DNA of 64,000 bases, taken from positions 42,995,492-43,059,491 of the forward strand of contig NC_079203.1 in the NCBI RefSeq assembly GCF_026745355.1. The letters run 5' to 3'. How positions within the stretch are numbered: position 1 is the stretch's first letter; each line of letters begins with the position of its first letter. The notes beneath the pieces are model-generated. The model was not told where the DNA came from. It searched no databases and saw only the letters and a list, made by a program, of their open reading frames with translations. Both the position numbers and the translations under genes were made by a program. Shown here piece after piece: positions 1 through 11,355 of the stretch. The DNA is from Beta vulgaris subsp. vulgaris (Eukaryota; Streptophyta; Magnoliopsida; Caryophyllales; Amaranthaceae).

Positions 1-120
1 GATAAAATTTATGATTACATCTTTAGATATTGAGCTAGATATATCATATATCACACACCTCCATATTTTCCCTACATAATAAGCAATATACAAGATTTAC
101 ACCTTTTACCAAGCATAATA

Positions 121-290
121 CACAAGTATGGAAATACAATATTCTACTTGTTTGCTAAATTAGTTTTAAAAGACTTAATTGCCCGTTTCTTATTTCTCAT
201 TACAGCAAAACGGCAACTCAACAACATGGTAGAATACTTTTTTAAAACTAATTTAGCAAACAAGTAGAATATTGTATTTCCATACTTGTG
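121..290. repeat. 51-bp perfect inverted repeat (foldback)
   Basis: Bases 121-171 and 240-290 are reverse complements without a mismatch, separated by 68 bases, so the stretch can fold into a long hairpin. It ends two bases before the hAT element at 293. A further piece of the spacer, 172-190, reappears inverted at 841-859 beyond that hAT element, so the original palindrome was larger and was split by the hAT insertion. No coding content is seen. It is probably a small foldback MITE; the superfamily is not determined. Confidence 0.8.
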
Positions 291-292
291 CT

Positions 293-816
293 TAGGAATG
301 GCAACGGGTCGGACTTGGACCGGATTATGCATAATCCGACTCCGACCCTACAGAAAGTCGGATTTTAAATCTGAGTCCGACTCCGAGATCCGACTTTGAA
401 AATCCGAATCCGACCTAAAATCCGAACATCCGACTCCGAGATCCGACCCGACTTAAAATCCGGACATCCGACTTAAAATCCGAACATCCGACTCCGAACC
501 TGATCCGACTTATTTTTCTTTCAATTTTTTAATCATTTTTTCTGTGGGAAAATCCTATATAATACAACTGGCTGAAAGTCGAAGTCAGATTATACATAAA
601 TAATACATTTAAATAAAAGAAAAGGATTGATTGACTCAAAGTCGGAGTCGGATTCGGATGTCGGATTATTTTATGAGATCTGACTCCGACCCTCCTCCGA
701 CTCGGAGTCGGATTTTTTAAACGGAGTCGGATTACTTTTTTGTCGGAGTCAAGTCGGATTTTTTCCTTCGGATCGGAGCGGAATAGGGTCGGATTCGGAT
801 TGGATTGCCATCCCTA
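293..816. mobile_element. Non-autonomous hAT-type element, copy 1
   Basis: The ends read TAGGAATGGCAACGG and, inverted, TAGGGATGGCAATCC. The element is flanked by a perfect 8-bp duplication, CTTGTGCT, at 285-292 and 817-824, which is the hAT signature. The interior is built from many copies of a short TCCGAC/GTCGGA motif in both orientations and has no coding potential. A second copy with its own 8-bp duplication is at 18960-19604. Confidence 0.85.
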
Positions 817-824
817 CTTGTGCT

Positions 825-1213
825 CATTTGGTTGGATGTAAGAAACGGGCAATTAAGTCAGATGTCTATGTGCTCATTTGGTTGGATCTAAGATTTTATA
901 TTTTTTTTGGAGTTCCATTTTCGAAGAAGTTGGAAAAGTTACTTGGTTGATTATGGAAAAGGATTTTCTCTATTTTATGTGAAGTAAATCTATTTAGAAA
1001 GCGCAACTTCCTACCACCTCAAAAAAAAAAAAAAAAAAAAAGTTGATCTTGTAAGAGAATGTCTACTTTTAAGTTGAAATTAGGCACAATCCAAGTCCAA
1101 TATTAAGAAGAACATGCCACCTTTTTTTTTTTTTTTTAATATTGTGACTAGTTTAATCTATTTAGGTTTCAATATAATCTATTTCGTAACCAGATTAATC
1201 TATTCAGTAATGA
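825..1213. other. AT-rich gene-free stretch
   Basis: A 24-base phrase containing TGTGCTCATTTGGTTGGAT occurs twice, at about 820-843 and 869-892. A 20-base poly-A tract lies at 1021-1040 and a poly-T tract near 1122-1138. No coding sequence is recognised. Confidence 0.6.
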
Positions 1214-1222
1214 TATTCTTTA

Positions 1223-2265
1223 GGAAAATTTGCCAAAAAAACCTTTTAAATGTTCAAATTTGCGAAAAAAAACCTTATAAAGCATTCTTTGCGAGAACAA
1301 ACCAAAAGTAAATTAATTTTGCAAGATGAAACCTAATGTCATTTTCCAGCGTTGACCAAAGATTTTCCAGCGTTGACCACTTCTATTTCCCTTCTTCCTC
1401 CATAATCCCCACCTAGCCATCACTACCAACACCTTCCGCCAGCCCCCCACCAGGCCACCTCCGTAGCCCCCACTTCACCCCAGCTCAACCCCTATCACCT
1501 GCAGCCCACCCCCATCATCAGCCTCCAACTCCTCCCTCCACCCCCTCAGGCGGTAGCCCCCATCCCCCCTTTGCCCTACCTTATCTCCTCTCCTTTCTTC
1601 CCTCCCTCGCTGCTTCCTTCTCTTCGTTATCCCCCTATTGTTGCGCACCTAAAACCCCCCCGTAACCCATCCCCCCGCAGCTCCCCCTCCCACCCAGCGA
1701 AGGTTTTTCCGACACCCTAAAGCGTAAAGATATAAGATAGAGTAGTGGATAACAAAAATGGAGAGAGAGGGGGTTGCGAAGGGGGGATTCGCAGTGGGAG
1801 GGGGTGGACAAAGGAAGAGGAGAGGGGGGAGATAAAAATGGATAGGAGAGATGGTAATGGGCGAAGGGGGGTGGAGGGTACGGTGTGGGGCTGCCGCGTA
1901 CGCGGGTGGGGGGCTGCTGCCTGAGGGGGTGGAAGGAGGGTTGGGGACTGCTGGTCGGGGTTGGGTTGGCTGCAGGTGGTGGGGGCTGAGGGTGGGGGTG
2001 AAGTGGGGGATGCAGGGGTGACCGAGTGGGTGGAGGGGTGGCGATAGGTGTTGGTAGTAGTGGCTAGGTGGTGATTATGGAGGAAGAAGGGAAATAGAAG
2101 TGGTCAACGCCGGAAAGTTTATGGTCAACACTGGTAAATGAGTTTAGGTTTCATCTTGAAAAAATAATTTACTTTTTGGTTTGTTTTCGCAAAGAATGAT
2201 TTATAAGGTTTTTTTTTCCCGCAAAATTGAACCTTTTAAAGGTTTTTTTTTTTGACAAATTTTCC
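1223..2265. mobile_element. Foldback Mutator-like element
   Basis: The ends are GGAAAATTTG and CAAATTTTCC, with inverted arms that stay recognisably complementary for several hundred bases (about 1223-1670 against 1830-2265). The 9-bp flanks are TATTCTTTA (1214-1222) and TACTCTTTA (2266-2274), an 8/9 match, as expected for a Mutator-type insertion. The left arm is strongly C-rich and the right arm strongly G-rich, so the element would form a very long, GC-rich hairpin. No transposase and no recognised captured gene are seen. Confidence 0.75.
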
Positions 2266-2274
2266 TACTCTTTA

Positions 2275-3092
2275 ACCCATTCAGTGACTAGTTTAATCCA
2301 TTTAGTGACTATTAGTTTAATCCGTTCCGTAAGACTACCAAGTTATTTTTTGAAATTATTGTCTGTTTTAGTTCGAGAATATAAAAAAACAAAAGAAGGA
2401 GAAGAGAAGGGATGACTAGAATAGTGTTGGGATGGAGTGAAATGGAATGGGCTTGTTAGAAAAATTCAGTATTGGATTCATCTTATTTTATGTTAAAATT
2501 AGACCGCTCTATTCTAATAATTTGTGGAAAAAAAGTGCACCGGTATACATTTTTACTTTCCATGTATTTTATGTCAGTCAAACAATATTTATAGATACTA
2601 TAATTCAATTAATATTTACTTTTTGTATATATGTGATTATGTTAATAGTTTCAAGTTCAAAGTATTCTAAATTTTTATATAGGTTTCCAAGTTAGTTTGT
2701 TAATCATATCCAAGGAGTGTAAGAGTAATTAACAAGTATAGAATCCAACACCTTTGGCTTTGTATTTTATGTTTAACCATCCAGACAATGAAATAAGACA
2801 TAATTATATTGATGGTTAGTACAATATTTAAATAATAATAAAAGGTAATTTAACTTTCATAGAAAAAGAATATAGTCGAAATTGGTTGTTATTCATTCCA
2901 TTCCTCTTCCAAATATATTGTGTTGGGAGTAATTATTTTAATATCAAATAATCAATCCCATCAACAAAAGGACGCGGACTCTCTCTAAAATTCATCAAAT
3001 TATGTGTATGCTAATAGTCTAATACTAAACGTCCAAGCAAATACAAATCAACAAAGTTAAACCAAGATCCCAGATTTGATAAACAAACTATA
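2275..3092. other. AT-rich intergenic DNA
   Basis: Short repeated phrases of the type GTGACTAGTTTAATCC flank the foldback element and recur near 7030-7170. Nothing else is recognised, and the short open frames here lack codon structure or family resemblance. Confidence 0.5.
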
Positions 3093-3094
3093 TA

Positions 3095-3412
3095 CTCCCT
3101 TCGTTTCCTAAAGATCTTCCCACTTACTGTTCCTACAGATACCAAGGAAAATCAAGTTGTGTGGGGCATGGTGTGAGTAAAGTAGGAGAGAGAAAGGGGT
3201 TAAGATAAATAAACAAATAAAAATGGGTTAAAGTAGGAGAGAGAAAGGAAGTAAAATTGAATTAATAATGTAATGGGGGACCATATGATAGTGACATGAG
3301 AGGGTAAATAGGGAAATTTGTTTTGCCAAATAAGGAATAAAGCAAAAGAGGGAAGATCTTTTGGAAACACCCTTAAACGGAAAGAGGGAAGATCTTTAGG
3401 AAACGGAAGGAG
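3095..3412. mobile_element. Stowaway MITE, family A copy 1
   Basis: The element begins CTCCCTTCGTTTC, ends with the inverse GAAACGGAAGGAG, and is flanked by TA on each side (3093-3094, 3413-3414), the Stowaway (Tc1/mariner) signature. Its interior is the reverse complement of the copy at 7708-8022, so the two are one family in opposite orientation. Confidence 0.9.
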
Positions 3413-3414
3413 TA

Positions 3415-4687
3415 AATCGTAAGGGAGTAAACTCGATTAATAAAAATGTCAAAAAAGATCAGAAGATCCATCAACCAAAAATCCAAGAATTCCGACAATA
3501 GAAACTTTATGACTATCACATTTACGCTTATTTTAAATCGTCCGGACCAAAAATACGAACAATTTAAAATAAAATACGATTTAAAAATACGGAGGTAAGA
3601 TTGTTACTTAAAGAAGAAAATATGGACGATTTAAAATAAAATTGAGGCACTTATCAACAAACGGTTACACCCCAATGTGAGGACCAGATATGCGTGAAGA
3701 CATCCGTCAGGACTCAAGAGCACGAGGCATCAACATGAATCTATCCATTACGCCAAACATTATACAATATGATCGTCATCTCCCCGAAAGGCAAGTGAAT
3801 GTGTTGCTGTCAGGTTGTTAAACGTTGAAAACAAGGGCATGTCGAGGTGCGTAAATATAATATGCAGTAGATGGTCAATACATGGTGCACCTGCACGCTG
3901 CAACAACTGAGGATCGAACCGCCTCTATCATGACTGGAAATTGTGAAGCGTGTATCTATGATTTTGACACCTAATAACTCCTTGATCGCTCTCCAACGAC
4001 TCCGAAAGAAAGTGTGCAATGTGGGCAGGGAAACTAGGAATCACGCTACCGTCAAAGGGCCCTCATACGTAGGGCTCTGAACTAACACATAGTATCGAGA
4101 ACCGTTTTTGACCTACACTGACTAGTTCTGGTACTCGACAATTCCCCAATAAACCTCTCTCCTTTATCCTGCTTCATAGTAGCACGGGAGGTGGCTTTAC
4201 CAACAACCTCATCCTCAGCCAGATCCCCCAAATCTGGAGTGGCCATCTCCATCTCATTATATCTAAATCCTCCTCGTCCTCTGAATCCCAACCTGGAGTA
4301 TGATGCTCATCCTCACAAATAAATAGTGGCACAACATGTGCTCGGGTTTGCTCGACATCTCGATGTTCCTCCCTAGCCCTCCTAGTTGATGCACTAACAC
4401 CACAAGATCAAGTGTGTAGTAGTGGTCGAGATCCCTGAAAACCTACACTCTCATCACCTAAAGCCCTCGATTGAGCCTAATTATCAATTATAACAATTAC
4501 TGATTTTTGAAAATTAATTGGAAAATAATTTAAACTATTCAATATCTAGACATGTCCTCAGTTATTATCATCTAATAACTACTAATTATAACTCATTAAT
4601 TTAAATTAATAAGTATTAAATATAACTAATCAATACTAATGAACACTAATCACTTAATTGTTGCGATAATATTAAATTATTTATTTA
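3415..4687. other. Gene-free stretch with a possible decayed coding remnant
   Basis: Between about 3700 and 4450 base composition is balanced rather than AT-rich, and the minus strand has short open stretches with acidic runs such as DSEDEEDLD, broken by stops. This could be the remnant of a transposon gene, but I cannot name the family. The rest is plain AT-rich DNA. Confidence 0.3.
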
Positions 4688-5066
4688 TAAAAGGATTTTT
4701 TAACAAGAATAATACAAACTTTTATCCGTTCTCTCGTAATATTACAAACTTTTGATTATTTTTTAATAATACAAAATTTTGATCAAAACTCCTCCAGTAA
4801 GGCAATACCGGTTATTAACTTATTGTAGGAGGTAACAAGTTGATGTGGTTCAGGTGGATAGGGCCATAGGGTTTGGGGAAGGAGGGAGAAAGAAAAAAGA
4901 TCATTCTATAATTTTTTTTAACTTATTTTACAGGTTACAAGTCAATTTGACCTACTAGAGAAATTTTAATGTAAAGTTTTTATTATTAAAAAAATAATCA
5001 AAAGTTTGTATTATCGCGAGAAAACGGACAAAAATTTATATTATTGTAGTTAAAAAATCTTTTATA
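4688..5066. mobile_element. Long-TIR MITE, superfamily undetermined
   Basis: About 100 bases at each end are imperfect inverted repeats: AAAGGATTTTTTAAC and its inverse at the tips, followed inward by matching ACAAACTTTT / AAAAGTTTGT blocks. The target duplication is unclear because the flanks are AT-rich, so boundaries are approximate. There is no coding content. Confidence 0.65.
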
Positions 5067-5929
5067 AAATATATTATCAATATAACCATGAAAAATTAAC
5101 ATGCAATATTAGTTTCCTCCATCACCAAATATTGCTATTATCACTATTAACATGCAAAATAATAACTGTTACCAATTTATCACGAATTAACATGCATTAT
5201 TACTCATAATTTTTTTGCTAATATTACTCGCAATTATTCACTATTATTGGCTATCATCACAAATATAAATCCCCTATTTTCGAAAGTTTTTCCTACTTTT
5301 ACCAATTTTCTCTCACAAAAAGCTTTCAAATAGAAACAAGAAGAAAACGAAGAGAGTAAAACAATTTACTAAAAACCCAAAAAAAAAAAAAAAAATTGAA
5401 CCCATGGAACGGAACGGTTTTTTTTTTTTTTTGTTTCCTTTATCTAGAAAACGAATCAAATTTTTGTTGAAGTTTCTTGGTGGCCTAAAAGAGTCTTGGG
5501 TGAGGAGCGAAGTGAAGATGATAGTGGAGGAGTATATGTAGGGGTAGATAGGGAAAAATAAATACGGATTGTTTGAGTAAATACGGGTATATATTAATAT
5601 ATAAACATCCTTTTGTAATTGAAGACTTGTCAACTAATAAATTTGATTGATAATTTTATTTTTATTTCTCTTTCTGATCTGCTCATACGATCTTGGAATT
5701 TAAAATCTGATAAAATAGGATAATACCTAATCAATTATGACGTACGATTAAATTATGGAGTTAATAGAATTTACTCTTCAAATTAAAAAAAAAAAAAACG
5801 AATATAAACTATAATAATAAAAGGTTCACAAATTATTAAAATAGGCCGTCTAATTTTATCATGAAATTAGACAAACTCATGCCTACATTCTCCTAACAAA
5901 CCAATTTCATCTCACTCTAAGCTACCACT
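5067..5929. other. AT-rich intergenic DNA
   Basis: Long A and T runs (5384-5396, 5419-5431, 5787-5798) and no recognisable gene. The open frame on the minus strand is Phe/Lys-rich because of the homopolymers. Confidence 0.5.
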
Positions 5930-5947
5930 ATCTCTAGACATCTCGCA

Positions 5948-6930
5948 AAATGATCGAGGCCCGTGTAAAATTGGTGTGACTACCCTAGAGGTGATCATTT
6001 TGGCCCGGCCCGCTGGCCCGGCCCGTTTTTGGGCCGGGTTTTGGGCAGAATTTTTCGGCCCGCGGGCCGGGCCCGGCCCGGTCATTTTTTTTTGTTTTTG
6101 GGCGGGCTTTGGGCAAGCTAAAAACGACTTTTTAGTCTATTTTTTGGCCCGGCCCGTTTTGGCCCGCAAAAGCCCGCTAAGCCCGGCCCGTTTTGGCGGG
6201 CTTTGGACACAAAAATTCGGCCCGAATTTAGGCCCGGCCCGGCCAATGGGCAAATTTTTTTGGCCGCGGCCCGGCTCGAACCCGGCCCGGCCCATGATCA
6301 CCTCTAGACTACCCTTTTTTTCTCTCTCCCCTCTCTCCTCTCTACTTTCAAAAACCCTAGCCTCCATTATTGATTTTTAAAGGGGCTTCCATCGGTTTTT
6401 ACCGTTGGAAAGCCCCCACCTTTGCTTTTTTATTTTTTTTATTTTTTTTTGTTTTTAGGTTTCCAATAACGATTTCTCCCTCGAAAGACAGGGTTTTCGA
6501 TCTCCTTCGCAAGAAAATGTTTTTCGATCTCCTTCGAAAGACAAGGTTTTTCGACCTCCTTCGAAAGACAGGGTTTTTCTCCTCTTTTAGAGGGGGAATT
6601 TCTATAGGTTACAATCCGGGATTCTAGATCTAATGGATTGTCGTGAAATTATTTTGTTGGTGAAAAATTGTGCGGGATCACAAAGGTTATCAATTTTTCG
6701 AATACGGTCAGATGAATCCGATGGAAATCATCCTCACGACTACAAGGGATCGTTAGATTGTCTCTCCAACAAGCGGGAGATGTTCCACATTGCAAGATTT
6801 GTTTGACGATCGTAGTTTTTATGAAGGAAATTTTTGTTTGATTCAACTTATGTATTTGTTTAATTCGATTGCTTATGTAGATGTCGTATGACTTTTTATT
6901 AATGAATTAATTTTACTATTCAAAAAAAAA
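5948..6930 (+). mobile_element. Retroposed sequence with poly-A tail and 18-bp TSD
   Basis: The identical 18-mer ATCTCTAGACATCTCGCA occurs at 5930-5947 and 6931-6948, and the right copy is directly preceded by a run of nine A (6922-6930). This is the mark of L1-type target-primed reverse transcription. Removing the hAT element nested at 5986-6306 leaves about 650 bases. The body starts with CT-rich leader-like sequence and CCCTAGCC, and contains a threefold repeat encoding roughly FDLLRK. It may be a truncated LINE or a processed copy of a cellular transcript; I do not recognise the parent. Confidence 0.75.
5986..6306. mobile_element. Non-autonomous hAT element with GGCCCG repeats
   Basis: The termini TAGAGGTGATCAT and ATGATCACCTCTA are perfect inverses, and the flanks carry the 8-bp duplication GACTACCC (5978-5985, 6307-6314). 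The interior is a dense run of GGCCCGGCCC-type repeats in both orientations. It inserted into the retroposed sequence, so it is the younger of the two. Confidence 0.9.
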
Positions 6931-6948
6931 ATCTCTAGACATCTCGCA

Positions 6949-7298
6949 GCAACCTAGTTGTCCCTTCTCTTCTCTTTCATTGGTTTCCTTTTGAATCTTG
7001 AACTACAACTTACAATTTAAAAAACAATATGACAGTCTTACCAAACGGATTAAACTAGTCACTAATAGATTAAACTAATCACTAAATGAATCAAAGAATG
7101 TGATAATTCAATGTATTTAACTGATTACTAAATAAATTAATCTGGTCACTAAATATATTAAATTAGTCATTATATTAAAAAAAAAAGATGGTATATTCTC
7201 TTCTTAATATTATTGAGCTTAGACCATTAACAAATTTCAAATTAAAATTAGGTGATTTTTTATAAGAACAACTGAAAAAAATATGTAATCTACATGGC
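6949..7298. other. AT-rich intergenic DNA
   Basis: Contains several copies of the phrase TTAAACTAGTCACTAA (7040-7170), also seen inverted near 2283-2330. No gene is seen. Confidence 0.5.
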
Positions 7299-7467
7299 TA
7301 AGGGCCTGTTCTCCCCAGCTTATTTTCAGTTCAGTTCAGCTCAGTTCAGTCCAGTTCAGCTCCATTCTTTTATAACCATTTTGTTAAATATTATTATTAT
7401 GTTGGTATAATTTATTTTACTAATTACTCTTATTATTATTATTAATATTTTTATATCATTACTATTA

Positions 7468-7593
<126 letters not shown>

Positions 7594-7707
7594 GCTTTAG
7601 TCATTATTATTACTATTATTATTAAGAATAACATGGTTTAGGCCAAAAAAAAAAAAAAACCCACGTTTTTAGCCCGTAAACCAATCAAATCGCGTCAAAA
7701 CAGTTTA

Positions 7708-8022
7708 CTCCCTCCGTTTCCTAAAGATCTTCCCTCTTTCTGTTTAAGAGTGTTTCCAAAAGATCTTCCCTCTTTTGTTTTATTCCTTATTTGGCAAAAC
7801 AAATTTCCCTATTTACCCTCTCATGTCACTATCATATGGTCCACCATTACATTATTAATCAATTTTACTCCCTTTCTCTCCCTACTTTAACCCTTTTTAT
7901 TTGTTTATTTATCTTAACTTCTTTCTCTCTCCTACTTTACTCACACCATGCCCCACACAACTTGATTTTCCTTGGTATCTGTAGGAACAGTAAGTGGGAA
8001 GATCTTTAGGAAACGGAGGGAG
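7708..8022. mobile_element. Stowaway MITE, family A copy 2
   Basis: CTCCCTCCGTTTC and GAAACGGAGGGAG ends with flanking TA (7706-7707, 8023-8024). Internally it is the reverse complement of the copy at 3095-3412, including the phrase TAGGAACAGTAAGTGGGAAG. It is nested within the Tourist-like element. Confidence 0.92.
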
Positions 8023-8474
8023 TATGATGCAATTTTCGCAGTCCGATCCAATCATTATATTTATTACTAAATATTATTGTATTATTAAATCTAATTATTA
8101 AAATAGTAATATTAATCTACTCCTTAGATATTATTGTTATTATATAATCATCATCAAGTATTAATTTATTAATACAAATAATATAAAATAATTATTATTA
8201 ATTATCATTAATTATTATTATTATTAATTTATGATTATTAATATTATTTATTTCTAACTATCATTTAAAAATATCCAAAATACTATTATTATTATTCATT
8301 ATTATTACTTATCATTATAATTATTATTTAATATTCATATTATTATTGTTTAAATATTATTTATATATTTATTACATTCAATTATATTTATTACATTCAA
8401 TTCAATTCAATTCAGTTTAGCTGCAATCAGTTTAGTTCAATTCAGCTGTTTTATGCCGAAGAGAACAGGCCTAA

Positions 8475-9279
8475 GAAACTAGTAATAATCAATTACGCTA
8501 TTACGAAGGAAGGGACAAGGGAGTATACAAATATTTGCTAGGTGTACGGGGTATATTGTTATCTTCAGAAGTAGTATTTGGTAGAAGTTACTTTAGCTAT
8601 AGTGTACAACGGCAAAGCAAAGGACATGCTTTATATGGAAAAAGCTTAGCTTAGATAAGAGGCCTTTAATCATTTAGTCGGTTGACCATTTACTATATGC
8701 GTATTGAAAAATGACAATTGCAAACATATCCATGGATAATGGGACACACATGCAATCTTTTTGATTGATTACATACATAGTCACCTGAATACATGATACA
8801 CCCATACGACCATATCATATCTTGACGCACACCAATATGAATGAGAAACTCCCCCACCCTATTGATCTTAATAGTAAGAAGTTTCACTTGATAATTTTTT
8901 TGATAGAGAATATTCCAAGCCCCAGTCCTCTTAATAATGTGTTAACCTGTGATCTAATGTTCTATAGGAACTATATTTCACATTGTTGTACTAATATGCA
9001 ACTCAATATTTATTCCCCCAATCTAACGTGTTAACTTGCGACTGGCTAGTTAAACATATGTCATAGTTTTACCTAAAATCCTATTATATCATTTTTAATT
9101 TATAGACGGCGATTAAGAAAATGAATAGATTAAGATCAAGTATTAGCACAGAGAGTTATAGCTTATGGGCCTTAATTACATAAGTAGAAGGGGCCATTGG
9201 GCGGGCCTAACCGGACCAACCAAATTCGTATGTATAATGGGGAAAGACAAATCGCAAGCATACTCGATGTCGATATAAG
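8475..9279. other. Intergenic DNA, nothing recognised
   Basis: Mixed-composition sequence without repeats, long frames or RNA genes that I can identify. Confidence 0.4.
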
Positions 9280-9860
9280 CAGCTATGCGTGTGCTATAGA
9301 AGAAAGAAGTACTTATACTTTTCTAAAGTGAAATGAAAGCCGATAACAAACTTGCAGGGCTTTTGAGATTTCTTTTTGCTTGTTTGTTATCGGCCTATGG
9401 CGAAGAGAATGGAATGAATGGACCCGCGAGGCTGAAAAGCCGTAGTGCGCTAGCGCTAGCAAGTTAGCGCAACAACTTAGGCCCTGTTCTTTTGGACTGA
9501 ACTGAACTGACTGAAAACTATGAGAGGAAACTAACTGAATTGAACTGAAATTAACTGAACAGAATTGAAAATAAGTCCAAAAGAACAGGATCTAGTGTCT
9601 TGTTTTCTTTGCTGAATCGACCAGTAGAAGAAATCTTTCTTCTGTCTTTAATTGGCTTAGCGCAGGGAAATATGAGGTGGGGTGGAGAAGACTATTCGAG
9701 TTTGATTATCCCTAAACCTAATGAGAGTTTTTCTACTTTGACTTGCTCCACCCCCGCAAGAAGACCGGCATGGACCCGACTGCCAGATGTCCGGACTCGA
9801 ACTGGCCAGAACCGCACAACCAAACGGGTTCTTGTGGGCCAACTTGATGGGTGAAGAAAC
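9280..9860. other. Possible organelle-derived (mitochondrial-like) insert
   Basis: The composition is less AT-rich than the neighbours and the sequence has a mitochondrial-intergenic look, with GCGCTAGCGCTAGC, a GCCGATAACAAAC / GTTTGTTATCGGC hairpin (9342-9396) and GGGTGGAGAAGACTATTCGAG. The call rests on style, not on a recognised mitochondrial gene. A short MITE at 9480-9592 interrupts it. Confidence 0.3.
9480..9592. mobile_element. Short Tourist-like MITE
   Basis: About 113 bases with inverted ends GGCCCTGTTCTTTTGGACT and AGTCCAAAAGAACAGGATC and a CTGAACTGAA-rich interior. It is related to the ends of 7302-8471 and to the element at 31026-31117. The right boundary is uncertain by a few bases. 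Confidence 0.75.
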
Positions 9861-10178
9861 CGATAATGCCCTAGCCTTAAACCAGACCATAAATCGTAAT
9901 AAACCATGAGCTAGCCCCATTAAATTGGTCGACAAAATGTGTAAAAGTTCATCATCCTCGATCCATGTATCAAAAACACTAATATATATTAATGGTATCG
10001 AAATTATTTATTGTAAATAATATTGCATATGCAATTAAAATTTTAAAATCAAAACACATTTTCATTGACGCACAAAAACTAAACTGGTGGGCCAAACTTG
10101 AAGTTATCTCAGCCTTGAATTGGACAACTGGGAGAAGGGAGACAGAGAGAAACAAAAAGAGAGACTCATATAATGAGG
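9861..10178. other. Intergenic DNA, nothing recognised
   Basis: AT-rich sequence leading up to the Mutator MITE at 10188. No gene, RNA or repeat is visible. Confidence 0.4.
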
Positions 10179-10187
10179 ATTGAGGGA

Positions 10188-10540
10188 GGAAAAATTGACA
10201 ATAGAGGTCTGAACTTTGGGTGATAATTTTTAAAAGGTCTGAACTATTGATTAACCTGTGTAGGTCTCAACTTTAGGGGGTCTTAACTTTTAGCGGGCCT
10301 TAGTGACTTAAAACTGGCTTAATAGGTCATCACTTGTAAAACTTGGGTCACATCAGAAGGGTTAATTGAGGAAGGGATGTAGGAACTAGGTGAGATTTAA
10401 AAAAAAATCTTCAGTTTTAAGTCGTCGAGGCCCGCTAAAAGTTAAGACCCCCTAAAGTTGGGACCTACATAGGTTAATCAATAGTTTAGACCTTTTAAAA
10501 ATTATCACCCAAAGTTCAAACCTCTATTGTCAATTTTTCC
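10188..10540. mobile_element. Mutator-type MITE with 9-bp TSD
   Basis: The ends GGAAAAATTGACAATAGAGGT and its inverse extend as near-perfect inverted arms of about 130 bases, including AGTTAAGACCCCCTAAAGTT. The duplication ATTGAGGGA is exact (10179-10187, 10541-10549). The small spacer is non-coding. Confidence 0.92.
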
Positions 10541-10549
10541 ATTGAGGGA

Positions 10550-11338
10550 AGAGATATAAAAAAGTAAATCAAATAAAGTAACGTTTTATTTATTTTTAAA
10601 CGGTCGAAAATAATAGAGTTTTATTTATTTTATAATGGAGAAACTATATACTTCCTCCGTTTTGTTTTAAATGCAACAAATGAATATTTTATATCTCACA
10701 AATAATACCCATTTGTTATATTTAAAACGAAACGGATAATATATAATAATTAAAAATTGACCGAAAACAGATACGAATTTTAGTGGATAGATAAAGAAAT
10801 TTAGGAAAAAAAAGGAAAAGTTAGCTGGCAGCTTAGCACAATGTAGAAAGTTGAGATATCATACATGGAAGATGATAGAGTGAAAGCTTGATTTAACTAA
10901 CCCAAATATAGAAAATAAAAGCTTGATGTTTCTTTTGAATAGAGTAATTAAACAATAATTTTTGTCGTCCAATAAAATAAGCTAACCAGATGAGAGCATG
11001 AGAAGTAGGTCAAGTCAAGCCATAATAACCAAACTGTCTAACCAGAAAAAACTAACCAACCCTCTTCACTTTCACACGGGCAAACTGCACGTGCAGGACA
11101 CTGCGGCGGGTTTTGGCGCTTTTTAGTACTGATTTCACACATTACGGCTACTGTATACACTTGTGTGTTCAGTCCTATTCCTGACTTCTGACTAGCTACT
11201 ATCCAAAATAAGTAGGTTTTAGTAAAAGTACTCCTAATATATTCCACAATAGCAGTTAGTGCCTCTCAGCTTGTCGCTAATTATTAGTTTCAGTTTCTCA
11301 CTTGTTACCCTTTGAAGTAACTTCTAAGTTCTAATTTT
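10550..11338. other. Intergenic DNA with a degenerate Stowaway
   Basis: A short Stowaway-like hairpin at about 10651-10738 has one good end (CTTCCTCCGTTTTG) and an eroded other end (CGAAACGGATA). Nothing else is recognised. Confidence 0.5.
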
Positions 11339-11355
11339 ATAAAATTAAGTCGAGT

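Noticed and set aside
5976..6380. Gly/Pro/Ala/Arg-rich frame
   Set aside because: It results from GGCCCG repeats of the hAT element and crosses its boundary.
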